A stretch of DNA of 7,752 nt from Planctomycetota bacterium (GTDB taxonomy: Bacteria > Planctomycetota > Phycisphaerae > UBA1845 > CAIVHJ01), in assembly GCA_022573485.1 (NCBI GenBank), contig JACZTW010000191.1, forward strand, positions 1 through 7,752, read 5' to 3'. How positions within the stretch are numbered: the stretch's first letter is position 1; each line of letters begins with the position of its first letter. Of the stretch, positions 1 through 5,563 are shown one piece after another. A program made the position numbers and the translations under genes. The notes under the pieces are model-generated. The model was given only the letters and a program-made list of their open reading frames with translations, searched no databases and had not been told where the DNA came from.

Positions 1-775
1 GGATACGAGGCGGTAGGAAGATTCGTACCGTCAGCCTGGCCAGTGGGCGACCGGCCCACACTGCCGCGAGGGCGCCGACCAAACGCACGATGGCAAACGC
101 GACGATGTACTCCCTGCCCCAGTCGAAGAGTCCCGGCACGTCGTGCCTCCAGATTTCCCAAACAAATGCGGAGACCACCAGCGTGTGAACCACCGCGAAG
201 CAAACGAACACGACCCGACGCCAATGATGGCACACGACAACCAGCATGCCGATGAGCAGGAAAGCCAATGCGAATGACCCAAAAATGGCCAGGCTCATAG
301 TGAAATAGTAGTCGCGCGTGAGATAGTCGGGCCTGAGAACACGCCGGTACGGCCGCAAAAGGACACCGGCCGGGGGCGAAGATGCAGGGCCCTGCTGCCA
401 GAAAGTAAACTCTTCAAGCGTCACATAGTTGACGGCGCCCTGCGCGAAACTCAGGCCGAAGATGGACCACAGCAGGGCAATGATCCATAACAACAGACCC
501 AGCATCGCCAACCGACTCAACCATGGCTTGGTGGCGGTCATGGCGTTGGCCACGGCGTCGAACGCGCCGCACTCCGGACAGCGCGCGACCAAGAGCCGGG
601 TGGGGCCGTCCCGACGCACCGGTTGTGTGCGGAGGTTGTACGCGCACGTCGGACAATACCGATCGACTTCAACATAGGCCACGATCGGGCCCCCGCGGTC
701 AGTACTCGATTCTGCAACGGGGCGTGTTGGCGGAGTCGATGAGGCGATTTCTTCGTCGGATTCGGCTTTGTTCAT
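1..775 (-). CDS. Zinc-ribbon membrane protein, partial (3' end beyond the window)
   Basis: Reading the minus strand from ATG at 775 gives 258 uninterrupted codons to the left edge, so the C-terminus is missing. Residues 1-35 are polar. C41, C44 (CPTC) and C66, C69 (CPECG) form a four-cysteine zinc ribbon, followed by hydrophobic segments at about 88-110, 158-182, 187-207 and 222-242. A short N-terminal ribbon followed by several membrane helices is a layout I know from uncharacterised planctomycete proteins; the ribbon should be cytoplasmic and could bind a protein or nucleic acid partner. In-frame ATGs also exist at 844 and 877, but the start at 775 has a GGGAG ribosome-binding site 5 bases upstream and the others have none. 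The gene is divergent from the membrane-protein gene at 876. The coding call is strong; the function is unknown. Confidence 0.85.
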   Translation of the reverse strand, partial: MNKAESDEEIASSTPPTRPVAESSTDRGGPIVAYVEVDRYCPTCAYNLRTQPVRRDGPTRLLVARCPECGAFDAVANAMTATKPWLSRLAMLGLLLWIIALLWSIFGLSFAQGAVNYVTLEEFTFWQQGPASSPPAGVLLRPYRRVLRPDYLTRDYYFTMSLAIFGSFALAFLLIGMLVVVCHHWRRVVFVCFAVVHTLVVSAFVWEIWRHDVPGLFDWGREYIVAFAIVRLVGALAAVWAGRPLARLTVRIFLPPRI

Positions 776-875
776 CGTTGCTCCCGGCAGTATCTTCCCG
801 TGAGGTCCGGGAATATTCGCGATCTTCGAATTGTCCTCTTGCATCGGTCCGCGCTTTCGTGGAAAGTTGCCGACC
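776..875. promoter_or_regulatory. Divergent intergenic region
   Basis: These 100 bases separate two divergent genes and should hold both promoters. No convincing -35/-10 pair was found by eye. An inverted repeat TTCCCG (795-800) / CGGGAA (808-813) with a 7-base loop lies in the middle, directly followed by the palindrome GAATATTC (811-818). It could be an operator or a leader hairpin for the minus-strand gene, but it is short enough to be chance. Confidence 0.4.
781..785 (-). promoter_or_regulatory. Ribosome-binding site deciding the minus-strand start
   Basis: Read on the minus strand this is GGGAG, 5 bases before the ATG at 775. It favours that start over the in-frame ATGs at 844 and 877, which lack a purine-rich site at the right distance. 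Confidence 0.6.
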
Positions 876-2723
876 ATGAGCCCCCGCCACGATACCGAGG
901 AAGAGTCCACCGCTCAAGCATCGCTTAGGACGAACCGAAGCGTCCGGCGAGGGTCGCTGATTGCGTTCTTGCTCGGCGTCGCAGCGATGACCTATGTGCA
1001 GTGGTCTACGTACGAGCCTGCCGGCCGGGATTCGTTCTATCACGTCAAGATGGCCGTTCTGCTTCCGGAAATTGGCTTCCCTGATAAGTTCCGTTGGTTG
1101 CGGCACACGATTCTCAATGAAAACAACGTCAGCCACCACCACGGCTTCCACATCATGATGATTCCGTTCGTCCACGGCTCGAAATGGCTCGCGGACGCGA
1201 TGCCCGCGAGTTGGCATGAATGGGCCGGAAGCGAGAACGCCGCGGGCTCCGGAATCAAAGTGGCGCTGCGCAGTTGGTTGCAGTCGCCGTACATCCTGGG
1301 CGGGAAAGTGTTCATTGTGTTGATGTTCGGGGTGGTGGTGTTCGCCGCCGAACGCATCCTTCGACGAATGGATGTGGGTTTCCGGTGGTTTTGGATTATC
1401 GCGCTGCTGGCCTTGCCGATCGACTTCTATCTGCGGATGGCCTACATTCGCGCGCCGATCGTCTCGCTCGCGATCCTGCTGTTGGTCTTCGATTGCTGTG
1501 TGTGCGGTCGCTATGTTTGGGTCGGCATCCTCGGGGCGCTGTATTGTCACGTCTACGGTGGTTTTGTGTTTCATCCAATCATCGTGGCCCTTGTCGGAGG
1601 CAGCTTCGCGGTGTTCGCCGACGAGTGGCGAAAGCTCCTGTGGCTCACGGTGGCTTGCTTTGTTGGCTTGGGGGTTGGGTTGCTCACGCATCCCTATTTC
1701 CCCGAAAACATGTCGTTCTTGAGCGTGCAATTGTTCGAGACGGGCTTGCAGACGGCGGCGGTCGAGAAGGTTCGGGTGGGCAGTGAATGGAAGCCCATCC
1801 ACCTTGACTATTGGTTGCAGACTTCGGCCTTTACACTCATTGTGTTCGGCCTGAGCGTGGTGCTGCGTTTCAATTGGCGGCGTTTCCTGCACCCTGAGAC
1901 GGTCGCCCTATTGCTATTGAACTTCCTGTTTCTGGGATTGTGTTTGTGGGCGCGGCGCTTCATTGAATACTGGCCCATGTTCTGCCTGCTGAGTGCGGCG
2001 AGCTTGTGGCGTGGATTCGACATGCGGGCCAGCGAGGTTGGGCGTGCGGTGTCGCAGGCGCTGCCGGAGGTTTATCGCTCCATGCGTAGTGCCTATCGCC
2101 GGACCTACGTGTCGCTGTGCCTGGTCACCTTGGCCATCGCCGCAGTGGCGCTGACGCTCACGCGTGAGTCAGCCCGCTGCAAGTTCGACATTCGGAACAT
2201 CAAAAAGGCAATGGCGTTTCTGCAAGAGAACACACCGTCGGGGTCTCTGGTCTTCGCCGACGACTGGGACGAGTTCCCAATGTACTTTTACTACAACCAC
2301 CACAACGATTATGTCTGCGGCCTGGATCCTCAGTTCACCAACAGCATTGACCCGGTATTGTGGAAACGCTTCTGCGTGATCACGCAAGGCAAATCGCCGC
2401 GAACATCGACTGTCAAAGTTAGAGTGCGTGAGGGGCCCTACTTGCTTGTTCGCCAGCAGGCTTTCCGGGTCCAAATCGGTGATATCAAGACTGAGTTCGG
2501 TGCCGACTATGTGCTGGTCGATAAGGATCACCAGTCGTTTTACCGCAAGCTCAAAGCAGAGCCGGATCTCTTCGAGCACGTTTACCCCCCACATTCGGGT
2601 ACCGAGCCGCCAGCCCGCGTCGCAGCCCTCGCAGTCTTCGCCGTGCTGGATCCGCCCTCCGGTGCGGGGCTTGGCGATCCTGTTTCACGTGAAACAGAGC
2701 CGCTCCCCGCTGCTGGCGAATGA
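876..2723 (+). CDS. Polytopic membrane protein, putative GT-C-type glycosyltransferase
   Basis: The product has 615 residues. Hydrophobic segments lie near 26-42, 140-159, 168-190, 192-210, 212-240, 253-272, 314-331, 342-358, 362-378 and 410-428, followed by a soluble, probably periplasmic tail (430-615). The motif GRDSFYH (50-56) after the first helix resembles the acidic D-x-x-Y-H signature in the first outer loop of GT-C enzymes such as STT3/PMT relatives. A histidine-rich stretch (86-92), RRFIEYWP (360-367) near the last helices, and DDWDEFP...GLDPQF (462-487) in the tail look like conserved family motifs. Such enzymes move sugars from polyprenyl carriers outside the membrane. The reaction here is inferred and the acceptor unknown. 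ATG 876 is chosen over an upstream TTG at 831 because GGAAAG lies 9 bases before it. The last codons contain a parS site. Confidence 0.8.
   Translation: MSPRHDTEEESTAQASLRTNRSVRRGSLIAFLLGVAAMTYVQWSTYEPAGRDSFYHVKMAVLLPEIGFPDKFRWLRHTILNENNVSHHHGFHIMMIPFVHGSKWLADAMPASWHEWAGSENAAGSGIKVALRSWLQSPYILGGKVFIVLMFGVVVFAAERILRRMDVGFRWFWIIALLALPIDFYLRMAYIRAPIVSLAILLLVFDCCVCGRYVWVGILGALYCHVYGGFVFHPIIVALVGGSFAVFADEWRKLLWLTVACFVGLGVGLLTHPYFPENMSFLSVQLFETGLQTAAVEKVRVGSEWKPIHLDYWLQTSAFTLIVFGLSVVLRFNWRRFLHPETVALLLLNFLFLGLCLWARRFIEYWPMFCLLSAASLWRGFDMRASEVGRAVSQALPEVYRSMRSAYRRTYVSLCLVTLAIAAVALTLTRESARCKFDIRNIKKAMAFLQENTPSGSLVFADDWDEFPMYFYYNHHNDYVCGLDPQFTNSIDPVLWKRFCVITQGKSPRTSTVKVRVREGPYLLVRQQAFRVQIGDIKTEFGADYVLVDKDHQSFYRKLKAEPDLFEHVYPPHSGTEPPARVAALAVFAVLDPPSGAGLGDPVSRETEPLPAAGE
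2681..2696. promoter_or_regulatory. parS: parS site 1 (perfect palindrome)
   Basis: TGTTTCACGTGAAACA is a perfect 16-bp palindrome and matches the known chromosomal parS consensus TGTTNCACGTGAAACA. ParB binds such sites, loads as a CTP-dependent clamp and spreads to form the partition complex. The site is embedded in the last codons of the upstream membrane-protein gene, where it is read as V-S-R-E-T, about 250 bases before parB. Confidence 0.93.
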
Positions 2724-2768
2724 CCGGTTGATCAAAATGAGGCTACGCGACACTATGGTGGGCCGGCG

Positions 2769-2784
2769 CGGCGGGATTCCGCCG
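2769..2784. repeat. GC-rich hairpin in the parB upstream region
   Basis: CGGCGG (2769-2774) pairs with CCGCCG (2779-2784) around a GATT loop, 45 bases after the membrane-protein stop codon. No T-run follows, so it is at most a weak or factor-dependent terminator or an mRNA-stabilising end. Confidence 0.35.
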
Positions 2785-2845
2785 GGCTGCCTCCTGAATG
2801 ATCCAAACTTCTATGATACAACCGCTTATGTATGTGTGATTGTCT

Positions 2846-2873
2846 TTGACATCCAGAGCCTCAAGGATAGGAT
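2846..2873 (+). promoter_or_regulatory. Putative sigma-70-type promoter for parB
   Basis: A consensus TTGACA (2846-2851) is separated by 16 bases from TAGGAT (2868-2873), which matches TATAAT at four of six positions. Transcription would begin near 2880, exactly at parS site 2 and about 60 bases before the parB start codon. This would give parB its own transcript despite the gene just upstream. Confidence 0.5.
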
Positions 2874-2879
2874 GAGGCT

Positions 2880-2895
2880 TGTTTCACGTGGAACA
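2880..2895. promoter_or_regulatory. parS: parS site 2 (one position from perfect symmetry)
   Basis: TGTTTCACGTGGAACA reads TGTTCCACGTGAAACA on the minus strand, which fits the known consensus TGTTNCACGTGAAACA exactly. It lies 199 bp (centre to centre) from site 1 and 47 bases before the parB start. It overlaps the expected start point of the putative parB promoter, so ParB bound here could also repress its own gene. Confidence 0.9.
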
Positions 2896-2931
2896 ATGGC
2901 CAATATCGGCCAGTAATGGCCAGTTTTCATT

Positions 2932-2936
2932 GGAGG
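2932..2936 (+). promoter_or_regulatory. parB ribosome-binding site
   Basis: GGAGG lies 6 bases before ATG 2943. It selects this start over the in-frame upstream alternative at 2916, and gives a protein that begins just before the LGRG motif, as in other ParB proteins. Confidence 0.8.
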
Positions 2937-2942
2937 AAGACG

Positions 2943-3914
2943 ATGCCAGACACCACAAAGCGTCTCGGCAGGGGAATCAGCTCTCTTCTTTCAGATCCCA
3001 ATAAATCGAGGCTGGCGGACCGCTTGCCGGATTCGGTGATGGGCGACCCCAGCGCAACCGCAGCCAAGCCGGCCCCGGCACGGCACAGAACGATAAGGGT
3101 GCCACTGGATTGCGTCGCACCGAACCCGAATCAGCCGCGGCGATCCATTTCCGAGCAGGGAATAGCGAGTCTCGCCGGATCGATCAAGCGGAACGGGATC
3201 ATCCAGCCGATCGTGATCAGGCCGATCGGAGGCACCTCGATCGGCCCAGTTGCGACGCAAGGGACTGTCAAATATGAGCTTATAGCAGGAGAAAGGCGTT
3301 GGAGAGCGGCGCGAGCGGCCGGATTATCGGACGTGCCGGCCATTTTGCGTGACGCTACTGAGGAGCAACTGTTGGAGCTGGCCCTGGTTGAGAATATTCA
3401 TCGTGAGGACCTCAATGCCATCGATCGGGCAGTCGCCTATGGGCAGTTCCGCGACAAGTTCGGGCTGGCCCCCGAGCAGATTGGAGAACGCGTTGGCGAC
3501 GATCGCACAACGGTCACTAACTATCTGAGATTACTAGACTTACCTTCAGAAATCCAGGACATGGTCTCCTCCGACTTGCTGTCTATGGGCCACGCTCGGG
3601 GTTTGGCCGGCCTGCGCTCCAGGGACGAGCAAATCAAGCTGGCCGAATACGCTGTTCGCAAGGGCATTTCGGTTCGGGCGCTCGAGGAGTCGGTGCGCAA
3701 ACTGCGGGCCCCGGCTAAAACGAGCTCGTCAGGAGGCGGGCAGGGCCACCGCAACAAACGTCCTTTGATCCGCGATTTGGAACGTCGCTTCACCCAGATC
3801 CTCAAGACCAAGGTGACGATTCAAGAGCGTCAGACCAAGAACACGGGCCAAATCGTCATCGAGTATCATTCAATCGATGAATTCGAGGGCATTTGCGAGC
3901 GGCTGGGCATTTGA
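2943..3914 (+). CDS. parB: Chromosome-partitioning protein ParB (Spo0J family)
   Basis: The 323-residue product has every ParB landmark in order. LGRGISSLL (8-16) is the usual ParA-contact motif. NPNQPRR (61-67) begins the N-terminal ParB/Srx domain, and GERRWRA (116-122) and ENIHREDLN (150-158) are the conserved CTP-binding boxes. A helix-turn-helix region (about 175-197) and following helices read parS. A polar linker (about 257-272) leads to the C-terminal dimerisation domain (about 273-323), ending in ERLGI. ParB loads at parS, hydrolyses CTP, slides along DNA and helps ParA and SMC segregate the origin region. Length is normal for the family. A slightly long loop (96-109) before the GERR box is the only oddity. 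Two parS sites lie just upstream; no parA is adjacent, so its ATPase partner must be encoded elsewhere. Confidence 0.97.
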   Translation: MPDTTKRLGRGISSLLSDPNKSRLADRLPDSVMGDPSATAAKPAPARHRTIRVPLDCVAPNPNQPRRSISEQGIASLAGSIKRNGIIQPIVIRPIGGTSIGPVATQGTVKYELIAGERRWRAARAAGLSDVPAILRDATEEQLLELALVENIHREDLNAIDRAVAYGQFRDKFGLAPEQIGERVGDDRTTVTNYLRLLDLPSEIQDMVSSDLLSMGHARGLAGLRSRDEQIKLAEYAVRKGISVRALEESVRKLRAPAKTSSSGGGQGHRNKRPLIRDLERRFTQILKTKVTIQERQTKNTGQIVIEYHSIDEFEGICERLGI

Positions 3915-3917
3915 GCT

Positions 3918-3929
3918 CTCAGGCCTGAG
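3918..3929. repeat. 12-bp perfect palindrome after parB
   Basis: CTCAGGCCTGAG starts 4 bases after the parB stop codon. No T-run follows, so it is not a typical intrinsic terminator. It could be a weak hairpin or a protein site, or chance. The 105 bases between parB and the next gene otherwise show no clear promoter. Confidence 0.3.
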
Positions 3930-4019
3930 GACGCCCGGCAGGCGAGCGTATGGCACGATGCGAAATCGATGGTTGGGGCCGGGGCAAAGTGAATATGTTT
4001 ACGGCGGAGATTCCGGCCT

Positions 4020-4589
4020 ATGAGTGATTACGAGATAGCGCACCAAACCGGTGTGTGCGCCGTCACGCAGCGCACGCTGCAGCCGGGCGATCAATTCTAC
4101 GCGGTGCTGTTCGATACTCCGGACGGCTTCGAGCGCCGGGATTACAGCGCGGAGGTATGGGAGAATCCGCCGGAGAACTATTTCTCGTACTGGAAATCAC
4201 GCGTTCCCCAAAAGCAGGAAAAGAAGCGAGTGTTCGTCAACAACGACGTCATGGTTGATCTCATGTTGCGGCTGGCTGATCGCGAGGAAGAAGTCAAACA
4301 ACATTTTCGCTTCGTGCTGAGTCTCATTCTGATGCGCAAGCGCCTGCTCAAGTATGAACAAACCGTACACGAAGAGGGGATCGAGTACTGGCACATGCGG
4401 TTGACACGCGATCAAAGTATGCACGCGATTGTGAATCCACGAATGACCGACGATCAAATCACGGCGGTGAGCGCGGAATTGGGCGCGATCCTGCACGGCG
4501 ATGCGACGGCGTTCGAGCGATTTGATGCCGATGCACCCGCCAAGGAACCGGACGCCGCGACCGAAGACTCTGACACGGACGTCGAGTAG
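4020..4589 (+). CDS. Conserved-looking soluble protein of unknown function
   Basis: The 189-residue product has no signal peptide and no membrane helix, so it should be cytoplasmic. I do not recognise a named domain. The N-terminal part (8-60) has a compact aromatic and acidic pattern with CAVTQRTL (13-20), RRDYS (39-43) and a W-x-N-P-P turn (47-51). The middle has a helical stretch with HFRFVLSLILMRKRLLKYE (95-113), whose regular hydrophobic and basic spacing suggests a binding helix. The tail (168-189) is strongly acidic and probably disordered. A single cysteine argues against a complete zinc finger. ATG 4020 is preceded by GGCGGAG about 10 bases upstream. The next gene starts within 2 bases of its stop codon, which implies co-translation with an envelope lipoprotein. 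Confidence 0.85.
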   Translation: MSDYEIAHQTGVCAVTQRTLQPGDQFYAVLFDTPDGFERRDYSAEVWENPPENYFSYWKSRVPQKQEKKRVFVNNDVMVDLMLRLADREEEVKQHFRFVLSLILMRKRLLKYEQTVHEEGIEYWHMRLTRDQSMHAIVNPRMTDDQITAVSAELGAILHGDATAFERFDADAPAKEPDAATEDSDTDVE

Positions 4590-4590
4590 C

Positions 4591-5547
4591 TTGAATTACC
4601 CGCTCATCCAACCAGGAATTGCGCCGCTGTCGGATGGCCCGAAAGCGCGCTCCGCCAGCCGCTTCTACATATTGCCAACACTCTGTAAGGCGCTGCGGCC
4701 CATTGTGTTGTTCGTGTTTTCGGCTTCTGTGCCTGCGCTGTGCGGCTGTGGGTCGACCGAGAGGCCCGTCGCGATCTTCCTGCCTATGCCGCAAGCGATC
4801 GAGCTTGTGAATCGCAACAACGAACAAATTTCCGGCCGGTTGTACGGCGCCGGACGGTGGTGGGGCAAGATCACGTTCGCGGATGGTACGTTCAAGACTC
4901 TCGACGGCACGTTCCGCCTGCACTATGCCAGGCCGAGCCGATTGTGCTTTCAGACGAAGGGCTTTGGCGGAAAATACTTCGAGGTCGGGTGCAACGAAGC
5001 CGACTGTTGGTTTTGGGAGCAGTTCGAGAAGGACGTCATGACCATCGGTACGCGTCAGGCCATGGCTGATGCAGCCATGGAGCGTGGCATTCCAATCAAT
5101 GCGGAAGATTTGATGGACGCGCTGGGCGTGCAACTCGTGGATGCGGATACGATTGGCACAAATGGTGCGCGCTATCGTGTTGACGCGGACCATCATCAAC
5201 TTCTGTACGAGCAAGTGGTCGGGGCGGGCCAGGCAGTGATCACGAAGGAGTATTGGTTAAGCCGCCGCGAACCGTTCCTGATCGAGCGAGTTCTCTATCG
5301 AGGTGCGGACGGACGAGTCATCATGGACGCGCGACTCTCGGACCACGAACGACTTGCGGAGGGCGGCGCTTTGGTCTCGAAACGCGTCGAGATCGAGTGG
5401 CCGCTGAATCAGTGTGCGCTCAAATTGAACTTCGACCGCCTCAAACTGTACAGCGACCTCGACAAGATTGAATTCGTTTCGCCGGACCAGCGGGAAGCAC
5501 TGGACGCCCGACTCCGCCCGCCCGCAGAGACTCTTCGGCGGCCATAA
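4591..5547 (+). CDS. Putative envelope lipoprotein, LolA/LolB-like
   Basis: Read from TTG 4591, one base after the previous stop codon, the product has 318 residues. A basic stretch (19-36) precedes a hydrophobic core (about 37-50) and a lipobox LCGC, placing the lipidated cysteine at residue 53. The mature part is rich in beta-strand-like segments: SGRLYGAGRWWGKITF (81-96), TFRLHYARPSRLCF (107-120) and GGKYFEVGCNEADCWFWE (126-143). Such runs, with a late lysine-rich and hydrophobic strand (276-296), resemble proteins with the half-barrel fold of LolA/LolB, which carry lipids or lipoproteins across the periplasm. This fold call is a visual impression. In-frame ATGs at 4501, 4525 and 4531 would overlap the previous gene heavily, and GTG 4702 would leave no basic n-region. 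The TTG itself has only a weak upstream ribosome site. Confidence 0.75.
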   Translation: MNYPLIQPGIAPLSDGPKARSASRFYILPTLCKALRPIVLFVFSASVPALCGCGSTERPVAIFLPMPQAIELVNRNNEQISGRLYGAGRWWGKITFADGTFKTLDGTFRLHYARPSRLCFQTKGFGGKYFEVGCNEADCWFWEQFEKDVMTIGTRQAMADAAMERGIPINAEDLMDALGVQLVDADTIGTNGARYRVDADHHQLLYEQVVGAGQAVITKEYWLSRREPFLIERVLYRGADGRVIMDARLSDHERLAEGGALVSKRVEIEWPLNQCALKLNFDRLKLYSDLDKIEFVSPDQREALDARLRPPAETLRRP

Positions 5548-5563
5548 CCATTTGATAATAAAG

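Noticed and set aside
699..1892. Long minus-strand open frame of 397 codons opposite the membrane-protein gene
   Set aside because: Its composition is rich in H, R, Q, E without domain-like patterns, and it lies antisense to a clearly coding gene with membrane helices. It also overlaps the start of the zinc-ribbon gene in another frame.
2428..2916. Plus-strand frame covering the end of the membrane-protein gene and the parB upstream region
   Set aside because: Most of it is an out-of-frame shadow. The part after 2723 has no ribosome site or domain pattern and would run through the parB promoter and parS site 2.
2681..2940. Possible replication origin at the parS cluster
   Set aside because: No DnaA boxes (TTATCCACA-like) or AT-rich unwinding region were found in the window, so parS supports only origin proximity, not an origin here.
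3995..4027. Ten-codon open frame ending across the start codon at 4020
   Set aside because: It could be a leader peptide coupled to the next gene, but its ribosome site is poor and nothing shows that it is translated.
5060..5080. Perfect 9-bp inverted repeat CCATGGCTG/CAGCCATGG with a 3-base loop
   Set aside because: It lies in the middle of the lipoprotein coding sequence where it encodes an alanine-methionine helix; no second copy or regulatory context was found, so coincidence is likeliest.
4459..5214. Minus-strand frame of 251 codons opposite the lipoprotein gene
   Set aside because: Basic, low-pattern translation typical of the antisense of GC-rich coding DNA; the plus strand has a lipobox, strand patterns and operon spacing.
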